Part shown: piece by piece, positions 1 to 8,283 of the stretch
How positions within the stretch are numbered: position 1 is the stretch's first letter
Layout: every line of letters starts with the position of its first letter
Assembly: GCA_000934385.1 (NCBI GenBank)
Contig: KN880925.1
Coordinates: 1-10,374 of the forward strand
Source of the DNA: Cylindrobasidium torrendii FP15055 ss-10
Taxonomy: Eukaryota > Basidiomycota > Agaricomycetes > Agaricales > Physalacriaceae
Direction of reading: 5' to 3'
Length of the DNA stretch: 10,374 nt
Position numbers and translations under genes: made by a program
The notes under the pieces: model-generated
What the model was told of the DNA's origin: nothing
Seen by the model: only the letters and a program-made list of their open reading frames with translations
Databases searched by the model: none

Positions 1-1094
1 GCTTCAGCGCGGTCGTTTCCGCGCCTGGTCGAGAACTTTGCGTCATTTCGCATGGCAGCTCCAGTGTCGGTGAAAAAAGTTCCGCACGCCTCTTGGTACT
101 TGTTCCTCATACTACCAACGGTCCAGCCCTCTTCAAATTAAATAGCTGCAACGCCTTCATTCCGCTCCGATTGGCCAGGTGTCCGAAGCCATTTCAGTTG
201 GCTGCACGCTCGGAATTCGCGTCGGGAGGCGTCGAATACTAAGTGACACTGAGTGACTCCATGGTCACCGTGAGTTCGAATTCTGAGCTAGCGTTCGCGA
301 CTAATGTCTACATTTCTGTTAGACTCACTGCTAAATCACCTTGACTAACTACTGGTATGTGGGATGTTGGTAGCTTGTTGTAAGCTTTAAAATCGGACGC
401 TTGTTTGGCCGATAACCCGATCGGGATTCCTGTCAACTGGTCTTTGTTCTTTCATCAATTACCACCACTATCTATGTAAGTAGCGCGATCGTACTGGCTC
501 GGCGACCACGGTCGAGCTTAAATGCTAGCAACATGTTTTGAATCTGACGGATATCATCAAGTACTTCTGGTTAGAAGTTCTGTTGCAGCGGAGCAGAAGC
601 TCCCGGACAATTGCCGGAGGTAAGTCAAAGATCCTGGGCATAATTAACAGAGTTATGGGTAGTATCTACTCAGACGGACAGATGACGCTAAACCAAATTA
701 TGATGCCGTAGAATGGACTACTCAATCCGCGCCCTCTCCCCGGCGGGACGGTCCCCAAGCGCAATCGAATGCACTGAATTCTTCCTTTGCACGCATGGGA
801 AGGCTCTCTGGCTCTTCTTTGTCGTGCGGTCCTGCGAGCGTCATTCTGACTGGAATTTGATTGTTTTGAGGACAAGGCTCGAGGTGTTTAGTCTGTGACA
901 TCTGGGCTAAGCCTTCACAAACTCTCTTCAGCGTACCCACCCGCCTGTCATTTAGTGACCCCACCATTCTACGATTACCGTGGAATCCGCATCCGGACTA
1001 ACGCTTGCCTCTGGTATAAAAACCACAGCGTAGCGTTTAATCCAGGTCAGAAAACATCCACTCTCTTCTCTACACAGTTCAACAAACGGACATC
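1..1094. other. Non-coding left flank, including the alcohol dehydrogenase promoter
   Basis: No exon of a recognisable protein, tRNA or repeat family is visible. Short open frames around 713-967 have no family resemblance and no supporting splice context. An inverted CCAAT motif (attgg) sits at 170-174, too far from the dehydrogenase start to assign to it. CCGGA occurs at 603-607 and 614-618 (about one helical turn apart) and again at 993-997. Two matches to the CreA/Mig1-type core CCCCRS occur at 738-743 and 959-964; such short motifs are common by chance. The last ~80 bases carry the TATA element and a pyrimidine-rich leader before the ATG at 1095. The first ~600 bases may belong to a neighbour off the left edge. 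Confidence 0.6.
1015..1022 (+). promoter_or_regulatory. TATA box of the alcohol dehydrogenase gene
   Basis: The sequence tataaaaa lies 80 bases upstream of the ATG at 1095. It is followed by a CT- and A-rich leader (ctctcttctctacacag) typical of highly expressed fungal genes. This would put transcription start at roughly 1045-1060, leaving a 5' UTR of about 35-50 nt. The TATA assignment is inferred from position and match only. Confidence 0.6.
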
Positions 1095-2264
1095 ATGGTT
1101 TATAGCGGTATCACCTTCACTGGCTCGCCGTCAGGCGAAATTACCAACTCGATTTTTACCCGCGACTCACTGGACGCACATGAAGTCCTCGTCAAAATTA
1201 CGCACAGCGGTCTGTGTGGTACAGACCTTCACGTCGTCAATTCAGAGCGAGCCCTTGGTCACGAAGGTATGGACGTCTTTTGGCTCTCACACCCCCGCTT
1301 ACATCCAATCAGGCATTGGTATCGTCTCCGATGTTGGCGTCTCCGTCTCCAGAGTCTGTGTTGGCGACCGCATCGGCTGGGGCTTCATTCACTCCACTTG
1401 CGGACGCTGCAAATTCTGCATCACTGGCCGTGACCAGTACTGCACCGACATGCGCGACTACTTCAACTCCAACCAGGACCAAGGCTCCCTCGGCGAGATC
1501 GCCATACTCAAGGAAGACTGGCTTTTCAAGATTCCTGAAGGTCTGAGCAGCGAGCATGCTGCCCCACTTATGTGTACGTTTCGCCACTTTCTCATCGACG
1601 CATGCTCATATGTGACAATGTCCCTAGGCGCCGGCGCTACGGTGTTCACACCTCTCCTCGAGCACTGCAAACCTACCGACCGCGTTGGGATTGTCGGTGT
1701 TGGAGGACTCGGCCACCTCGCCATCCAACTCGCGTCGCGCATGGGTTGCGACGTCGTCGTCTTCTCAGGCTCCTGCTCCAAACGCAAGGAGGCGATGGCT
1801 ATGGGCGCGAGCGAATTCCATGCAACCGCAGGCACCAACGACTTCTCACAGCTCAATATGAGCGCGCCTGTGGACCGTCTCATTGTCACGACCGCCAGTC
1901 TGCCGGACTGGGAACAGTATTTCAAGGTTTTAGCGGCCAATGCGACTATTATTCCTATCACGGCGGCGTTTGGTCTGAAGATGGAGTTTCCATTCATGCA
2001 GTTTCTCATGAAGGGCTACCATGTTGTGGGCAGCATCATCGCCGGCCGTGCCGTACAGTGCGTGCCATCTCCTTTGTTTGGACATATGGATTTTGACCAA
2101 AATTCTTCTGTAGCGAGGCGATGCTTGAATTTTGCGCTCGTAACAAGGTTTTCCCAATTATCGAAAAGTTCCCTTTGACCCAAGAAGGAGTGGCTGACGC
2201 CGTTCGGAAGCTCCAGGAGGGCAAGATGCGTTACCGTGGCGTGCTCCTTCATGATGCTCAGTAA
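1095..2264 (+). CDS. Zinc-dependent alcohol dehydrogenase (medium-chain dehydrogenase/reductase, GroES-like)
   Basis: Exons 1095-1266, 1313-1573, 1628-2057 and 2114-2264 join to a 337-residue protein, normal for the family (~340-350). It should interconvert a primary alcohol and an aldehyde in the cytosol; the substrate is not readable. Catalytic zinc ligands are Cys41 (CGTDLH), His56-Glu57 (GHEG) and Cys145 (PLMCAG). The structural-zinc motif C-x2-C-x2-C-x7-C is complete at Cys87, 90, 93 and 101. The Rossmann motif GVGGLG spans 168-173. The end of beta-2 reads FSGSCSKRK, with Ser/Lys/Arg rather than an acidic residue, which suggests NADP(H). Introns are 46, 54 and 56 nt; removing them restores LGHEGIGIV, PLMCAGATVF and AVHEAMLEF. 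The ATG has A at -3 and G at +4. An open frame continues upstream of 1313 but is not coding. The gene converges on GCP2. The family call is secure; a cinnamyl-alcohol-type specificity is possible but unproven. Confidence 0.93.
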
Positions 2265-2509
2265 ACCATGTATCCAGACAGCTAGAAAAGAAGCCCTTCG
2301 AATGTAACCTTCACTGTACTGTCTTCCTTCATTGAATACAAGTCCTGTACCATCATGAGCTGTAAAGCCAGCCCGCATCGACATCTGAGCACTCTTTCAT
2401 GGATTGAAATGAAGGTCGGACCACACAAACATCGAAGTCAAACAGATTTACACTCTCCGCACGAATAAGTGAAGTAAATAGATACATCGTCCATCAATCC
2501 TTGGTCAGA
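2265..2509. other. Intergenic gap between convergent genes (3' UTRs)
   Basis: This 245-base stretch separates the TAA of the alcohol dehydrogenase from the TAG of GCP2, so it must hold both 3' UTRs and polyadenylation sites. No clean AATAAA is present on either strand near the expected places; variants such as gaataca (about 2334) and aataag (about 2464) are the closest on the plus strand. No gene is visible. Confidence 0.6.
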
Positions 2510-5500
2510 CTAGTCATGCCTATCATTGTTCGCTCCTCCTTGCGGCGCAGCCGCCGTCCCTTGAATGCTATTCAACCGCACAACAAGTGGCAGCAAGCTC
2601 ACATTATCACTCGAAGCGTAGTACTGCACGCAATCCAAGTAGACCTTAAACCTACAGAAACGTCAGATCAATGGCAAGATTCAAGGCCAAAACACACCAA
2701 TGGTTAAAATTCGTCTCAAACTTGAGAAAGACATCCCATCTCTTCGCCTTGGCGGTAGCATCCGCTGCTCCTGCCCCACTGGCCGCCTTCGTAAACATGG
2801 CAGTATACACCGCGAAAGTCGAACATGTCACAATCAGCCTAGAGAACGCCCTCAACAGCTTGCTGCTCGTCAACATGCACTCCTTGAGACATGTATCCAG
2901 GAAATCGACATGATCGCGCAAGAGCTGGTCAACCGTTCCTGCACCCGACGCATCAAGCTTCGAGAGCTTGGCTTCGAGGTTGCGCCAGTTAGGCTCGAGA
3001 ACTTGGAACGACGCGAAGGCGAGGAGATGCTGAACAAAGGCAAGCATGCGCGTGCGCAGCGAGAATATACGGAGCCGCCAGAGGGTGAACTCGTCTTGAG
3101 GAGGTGCTGCAGCTGACGGCGGTCGGGTGCCTGCAGAGGATGGCGGTCTTGCGGTCGCAGAGGAGGGTGGTCGGTGAGCAGCAGACGAAGGTGGCCGTGA
3201 GATGCTTGGTGATGATGCAGGCGCGGGAGTCGGCGGTGTGTTCGATACCCGCCAAGTAGCAGTCATATGTTCCAGCCACATTGAACCGAGCGATTGCTCG
3301 ACATGCTTAAGGTGCATCAGGAAACGGAATAGCAGCTGGTAGCGAAGAATCGTTTTCCGTGACAAGACGAGCGATAGTGGGAATTTGACACTATAGTCCA
3401 ATGCGAGGGCGTCGATGGCTACATAAACTTGTCAGTATCGCACAAAAACCGTAGCTCCGTTGTGCATACCGATGAGCGGCTTTTTATCGTCCCGTTTTGT
3501 GACATGGGATGCATCTGGTTGCTCATCCACAATACCGCCCAGCTGGCCGTTCTCGCCCACAACCTTCATAAGCCAGTCATACAGCCCATCCCTTGCCATT
3601 GTCACCTTAAGATCTTCTTTGAAGTTCCCTGCATCCTCTTCCCCGCCATTGAGCGAAAGCTCAAGCAGACTCTGCAGTTTAACGATACTGGCCGACTTGG
3701 CGGATTTACGCAATTCGGAGTGAGCCAAATCCAGAAAGTGCGTAAGGAAGGAGGAATGCGAGAGGAAGAAGTACCGGCGTAGGGAACGCAGACGTGGGAT
3801 GAGCATCTGGTCTTTGAGAAGGAGTGTAAGAAGCGTCCTGTTTGCGTGGGTGTAGGCGTCCTGGATGAATGTATAGAACCTAAGGAAACTTGAGTGTCAG
3901 AGTGACAGGAAAACAAATGACCAACCTCTGGTCATCCATATCGACGTCTCCACCAGCTACAGGCATGATCTCCATCCCGCATTCTCGTATTACATTAAGA
4001 TACTTTCCCGCCAACAGAATCTTGTGTTTCCAGCCTTCAAGGAGCAGAGGGATGGCCGAGCCACCAGGCATACGACCACTTTGTCGAGGGACAGCAGTCA
4101 CGTCTCGTAACGTATATCTTCTCTCCCAATACTCGTCCGTATAATCCATTTCGAGGATACCCCGGTTGATGAACCGCGCCTCCTTGACCATGATTTCGTC
4201 GTGAGGATCCGATAATGTCCCGGTGCTCATCCAAGTTCGCAGCATGCGCGCGTACGGCCGACTTGCAGCCTTAAACAGGGATGTATACAGAGCATGAGCA
4301 GTTGGATCACCACTCATGTTTTGCGTTCGTGCGGCGAGAATGGAAAGAACCTCTCCGCCCTTGATTGGTATTTGACGCGTAGAGGTGTGTGCAGACTGAG
4401 CAGCGATGATGCTCTTGAGTTTGGCCGTGCCGATACCCAGTGCTTGGTTCCGTTTCTCGACCTCATCATCTTCATCGTCGTCGTCATCCTCTTCCTCTTC
4501 TTCCTCTTCCTCAGACAGTTCTGTCACGAGCTGGTATATCAATGCCATGGTGTGCACTGTTGGATGGACATAGAACCACATTTTTTGGAGGGAGAAGGAA
4601 GAAGAGTAGTTGAAGGCATGTTCCAGTTGGGATAGTAGCGTTTGGTAGTCCTTGAGCATGTCGCGGATCGCAGCACATAGTGCGTGGTTTACAAGCCCGA
4701 ATGATGAATGGCTGCGTTGTTCGATGAAGGTGGTGATGGTGGTGTAGTACATTCCCAATGGTAGAATGCGCTGTACAAGATCTTGAAGAGATGGATCCAA
4801 GCCATAAACTACACCATCCGACGACGTACTGAGGTACGTTCCATCAATGCCCTGCAATTTGTCAAATCGAAGGCAGTGGTATGGGACATGTCACGCACCA
4901 TCAGGACATAGAGCAAGTCCTCCAAAATCATTGCCTCTTGTACATCCAACGGCACGCGCGCCATGCCTCCATCTTCCCCATTTTCGCGTGCTTTTCCCTT
5001 CCCTTTCGCTTCTGTATATGTTGCTTGGCTGACGCGTGAATTGAGCGGGGCATGGACGAAGGATGTTTCCGCAATAAACGATGGCTCCTCAAACTCTTCC
5101 TCGCGCTCTCTGGCTACATGCCGACGACTTTCACGGTGTTGTGCTCCATTTCCATTGATAGTTTCGCGTCGAACACTATTGCGGCTTTCAACACGCGTGT
5201 CGCCATATTCGCTGCCGCGGTCGTAGGCGCTCTGTCGGCTTGTCCTCCCGCGTGTATTGTCCCTGGGTTCGGCCAAATATTCGCGTTCACGGTCTCCAAC
5301 ATCTGATGCTCCCCCGCGGGATTCTGGGCGCGTACGCGTGCGATGCCTGTCGCGGTCGCGGTCACGATGGTATGTACTGCCCGAAGCGAATCCGTTGCTT
5401 GCTGTCTGAGCGTTTGCAGAGAAAGAAATAGAACATTCTGGTTCAGCTAAGCAGAAAGGTTCTGGGTTGAAGGATGCAGACCTTGGCACTTAAGTGGCGA

Positions 5501-5514
5501 GCGCTTGAGGACAT
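2510..5514 (-). CDS. SPC97: Gamma-tubulin complex component 2 (GCP2/Spc97 family)
   Basis: The product is a scaffold of the gamma-tubulin small complex (two gamma-tubulins plus GCP2 and GCP3), which nucleates microtubules at spindle pole bodies. Exons in transcription order: 5514-5482, 5405-4899, 4851-3926, 3879-3470, 3418-2698, 2651-2510, giving 912 residues, normal for GCP2. Residues 12-130 are a low-complexity charged leader (RDRDRDRHR). GRIP1 starts near residue 165, with DLLYVLMGIDGTY across the 4852-4898 intron. The GCP2 signatures SDPHDEIMVKE (about 391-404) and DYTDEYWERRYTLRD (about 416-430) distinguish it from GCP3. GRIP2, the gamma-tubulin-binding half, includes ALDYSVKFPLSLVLSRK (about 630) and LKHVEQSL, ending in VYLDCVQYYAS. 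Odd points are a 17-residue acidic run (294-310) and a Pro/Ser/Ala insert (683-734). Exon 1 is uncertain: its donor gtctgc is weak. An alternative intron 5447-5489 keeps the same frame and gives 923 residues. Introns 2-5 are 46-51 nt and give clean family matches. Confidence 0.93.
3102..3197 (-). repeat. 24-bp tandem repeat (four units) inside GCP2 exon 5
   Basis: Read on the minus strand, four consecutive 24-bp units start at 3197, 3173, 3149 and 3125. They encode RPPSSAAH, RPPSSATA, RPPSSAGT and RPPSAAAP (residues 700-731). The unit length is a multiple of three, so copy-number change would not break the frame. It lies in a Pro/Ser/Ala-rich linker between conserved GRIP2 helices, where an insert can be tolerated. 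Confidence 0.85.
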
Positions 5515-5978
5515 GGTGTTGAGAGGAAGAGATGGGCTTGTTTCGATCAACTGGCTGCTAACGCGTGACCCACTTCCCCATCATGCACTCAACAAGCAGT
5601 TTGCCATCAAATGCCACTCCAAAATAACCAAACAGGATCCATGCCTTTTCTGGGCTATTCCTGTTTCTACCGTTGGATTGCGAACTTAGCCAACTATGGA
5701 ATATTTACGTCTCACAATGACTTTGTGATCTTCTCACCGCAGACAAAGCCCACACAATCAGTCTTGCGCACTCGAGCTGGTTTCTTACCTTGACATTGTT
5801 CTACACTACTATATCTGGATTCATACGTAAACATAAGAGAAGATTCGCCGCAAGAGGCGATGCGTGAGCACAAACATGGATCGGAGCGGCACAATGGGAC
5901 GAATGGAAGGGAGTACTTAGTAAAACACAAAGAGAAATGCAAATGAGTAGGTAGATGTACAGTTCACAACATTTACGT
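5515..5978. other. Spacer: GCP2 upstream region and importin-alpha 3' UTR
   Basis: Both flanking genes read leftward, so the right part should hold the importin-alpha 3' UTR and the left part the GCP2 promoter. No conserved coding exon, TATA box or clear AATAAA is seen on the minus strand. A perfect small hairpin (TCACAA, 5-nt loop TGACT, TTGTGA) lies at 5712-5728. Open frames here resemble no family. An upstream non-coding or extra coding exon of GCP2 cannot be excluded because its first intron is weakly supported. Confidence 0.55.
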
Positions 5979-8103
5979 TTAGTTTCCGCCGAAGCTGAAG
6001 CCACCTTGGGGAGCAGCGACCTCTTGGAACTACAGATTCATCAGTGCACAGTCGTGAACACATGTCATGAAAACGTACTGCGAAGTTGCCCTGCTGGTCT
6101 ACATTCGCGTCCTGAATGCCAGCATCCTCCTCCTCGTCGGGGAAGTACTTGTCCATCATGTTGAACGCCTTCTTGTAGATATCCAAGTTGTCGTGCTGCT
6201 GCAAGTTGTGGATTGCAATCATGCCACCAGCTTCTTCCACATAGACGGCATATTGATTGAGGGCGCCAGGACCTGCGGCAGCCTTGTCCATCTCGCCAAC
6301 TTTCAGAATGTTGTCCAAGCCATCAAGTGCAACTTGAATGATCTTGTTGTCCATCATCGTGAGGAGATCGCACAGTGGCTTGATGCAGCCTTGGTTAACA
6401 AGGTAGCGGATTTGGTTGGGCTCCTGGAGACCACCCGACGTTGCGTTAGAGATAGCCCAGCACGCCTCCTTGCGGGTCTTGAAGTCTGCATTCTGGAGGA
6501 TGTTGATCAAAGGCGGGATGATGTTGGCGTCAATGACGGCCTGGATCTGTGGTGGGCTTCCTGCAGTGACGTTTGAAATAGTCCAGCAGGCCTCCTTGCG
6601 AATGCCGTCCTTGGGGGAAGAGAGAAGCGCAAGGAGCGCAGAGAGAGCACCGGAGGCAATCACAACCTGAGTTTGCAGATCGTCGCCAGTGACGATGTTG
6701 CCGACGGAACGGAGGGCCGGGGTTTGGACCGATGTCGAGCTGTGGAGGAGGAGATCCACCAGACGACGGCATACACCGCTCTCGATGACGGCCTGAATTT
6801 TGTCGTTCGATCCATCCGAGAGGTAAGAAATGGCCCAGCACGCGTCAATCAGGATCTCGTCGTCGAGGGAGTAGATGAGCTTGGTGAGAATAGTAAGGGC
6901 GGGGGAGATCTGTTGACATCGCGAGTCAGTATATGCAATAAGGGCCCTCAGGAATGTACACACCAGTTCCCAGTCGGGTTGAGGGTTCTTGCCACGGCAG
7001 AAGTTGCTGAGAGTCCAGGTTGCATTCCTCAGCATGCTTAGCTTGTGCTGCTCGCTCAGGAGTCCGAGGAGGGGACGGAGGGCACCAGCCTTGAGGACAA
7101 AGTCGCGGCATTGTGGGCTGTCACCGGCGATGTTGCCAAGCGCCCAAACGGCCTGCTCGCGGACATCGGAGACGGGGGAAGAGAGAAGGTTGATGAATTC
7201 CGGAACAGCGCCTGCACCAATGACGACCTGGGTGTGCTCCGCGGTTCCAGATGCGATGTTGGTCAAAGCCCATGCAGCCTCGAACTGTTCGGCGTAAGAA
7301 ATGAGAAATTGAGTGTATTAGGTTCGTAACGAACCTGGAGCATGTGGTTACCAGTCTTGAGGAATTCGACAAAGCGGGGCACAACGCCACACTCGATGAC
7401 ACGCTCAATCGGCGGGTTCTTCTCCTTGCTAAGAAGTTTGCGGAACTTGGTGGTCGCGTCCAACTGACGCTCGGCGTCGGTAGAGAAAACGGACTCCATC
7501 AAGCCATCTGCACCCTGTGAAACGAACAGAGATCAGCATCGACCACGATGAAGTAGCAGAGGTATGGAATAACAGCAATGCAAAGTGACGGCGCCGCCCT
7601 CCGGACGATGCCCACGCCCAGCGATTCCGTGACAACGAATTGCAATTATTGGGGTTTTGTGGGAAAGACGGCGATGGAAATAACGCGCACCTCAATCTCC
7701 CAGCTGCCAGACGTAACCTCCTCATCTGAGTCAGGGCCTGAAGGAATGAAGTTGCGACGCTTCGAGATGTTTTCCTCGCGCTTTTGGCGGCGAATTTCGA
7801 CTTGTTGCTCCTCGCGACGCCTGCGCAAGTCATCGGCCTTGAGAGCGCCTTTTGCTTTGTACGCTGGAACAGGCCATTAGCACGTTGCACGACGAATGTA
7901 AGGAGGTCGGGGGAAGGAGGCGGTAAAAATCTAGACGCGACTAGTCCAATAGGGAGTATCGCGCGAAGTTGGCCGCGAGTGGCATGACACACGTATTTTG
8001 CCGCGGTCGGCCAAAGATGTGCAGATAGAGGGCGGGACGGCGCGAGCGACGACTCACCATCGCGGCGCGCCTTCATCGTGCGTGATTCTGCGCTGGCATC
8101 CAT
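5979..8103 (-). CDS. SRP1: Importin subunit alpha (karyopherin alpha)
   Basis: This is the nuclear-import adaptor that binds classical nuclear localisation signals and links cargo to importin-beta. Exons in transcription order: 8103-8058, 7863-7691, 7514-7335, 7284-6964, 6909-6079, 6029-5979, giving 533 residues, the usual size. The importin-beta-binding domain spans about 8-54, with RRRR at 29-32, [14 protein letters not shown], and the autoinhibitory KRR at 50-52. Armadillo repeats follow. The NLS-pocket W-x3-N pairs are W138/N142, W180/N184 and W223/N227 (major site) and W349/N353 and W391/N395 (minor site). Repeats at 265-269 and 307-311 lack the full pair, as is normal in this family. 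The acidic DEEED stretch and a Gly/Phe-rich tail ([11 protein letters not shown]) end the protein. Introns are 194, 176, 50, 54 and 49 nt; the first two are far longer than the rest of the window. The ATG has A at -3. The upstream neighbour is the 2-hydroxyacid dehydrogenase, on the same strand. Confidence 0.96.
7515..7690 (-). other. Long intron 2 of importin-alpha (176 nt)
   Basis: The donor is gtgcgc after SWEIE and the acceptor is cacag before GADGLM; both flanks are phase 0. A branch-site candidate, gctgat, lies about 30 nt before the acceptor. It separates the IBB domain from the ARM domain. I looked for a box C/D or H/ACA snoRNA and found no convincing box C, so the extra length is unexplained. 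Confidence 0.8.
7864..8057 (-). other. Long intron 1 of importin-alpha (194 nt)
   Basis: The donor is a strong gtgagt directly after 46 coding nt. The acceptor is ttccag, with branch-site candidate gctaat about 20 nt before it. Removing it gives [16 protein letters not shown], the expected IBB start. A first intron this long among ~50-nt introns may carry transcriptional or splicing control elements, but no specific motif can be named. Confidence 0.8.
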
Positions 8104-8283
8104 CGTGAATGATCAGAAATGAAAATGTGCAGGTGGTGGCAGAATTCAAGGAGGGATGATTGGCCTTTTTGATGGAAGATTGCCGCAACGCTCCACGTGA
8201 CGACGGCGCGTGAAATGGCTCTGTCGTCTGGCTCGTTCTTTCAGCTTTTATATTATTTTACTTCTACGTGTGATGCCACAACA
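8104..8283 (-). promoter_or_regulatory. Importin-alpha promoter / 2-hydroxyacid dehydrogenase 3' UTR
   Basis: Only 180 bases separate the dehydrogenase stop from the importin-alpha ATG, so promoter and upstream terminator share this space. On the minus strand TATAAAAG occurs at 8252-8245 within an AT-rich stretch (8245-8262). It could be a TATA element about 140 bases before the importin ATG, or part of the polyadenylation region about 32 bases after the dehydrogenase stop; the sequence does not decide. No other gene is visible. Confidence 0.45.

Noticed and set aside
274..283. B-box-like GTTCGAATTC suggesting a tRNA
   Set aside because: The flanking bases do not form a T-arm stem, and there is no A box or acceptor stem at the right distance.
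713..967. Small overlapping open frames on both strands upstream of the dehydrogenase
   Set aside because: There are no conserved motifs and no plausible splice partners, and the position is within promoter distance of the real gene.
1458..2009. 183-codon antisense open frame across the alcohol dehydrogenase
   Set aside because: It is a shadow of a conserved coding gene on the other strand and resembles no known family.
1572..2096. 174-codon plus-strand open frame overlapping dehydrogenase exons 2-3
   Set aside because: It is an alternate frame of the conserved Rossmann-fold coding sequence, Arg/His/Cys-rich as expected for a shadow.
895..2178. A 427-codon open frame beginning with GTG at 895, as the alcohol dehydrogenase start
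   Set aside because: It runs out of frame with the true exon 1 and through intron 1, and has no ATG near the conserved region. The ATG at 1095 gives the conserved CGTDLH...GHEG segment once the 46-nt intron is removed.
6067..6576. 169-codon plus-strand open frame over the importin-alpha ARM region
   Set aside because: It is antisense to a strongly conserved exon and has no family signature of its own.
7515..8057. Intron-encoded snoRNA in the long importin-alpha introns
   Set aside because: A CTGA-like box D occurs, but no RUGAUGA box C is paired with it and no H/ACA hairpin pattern was recognised.
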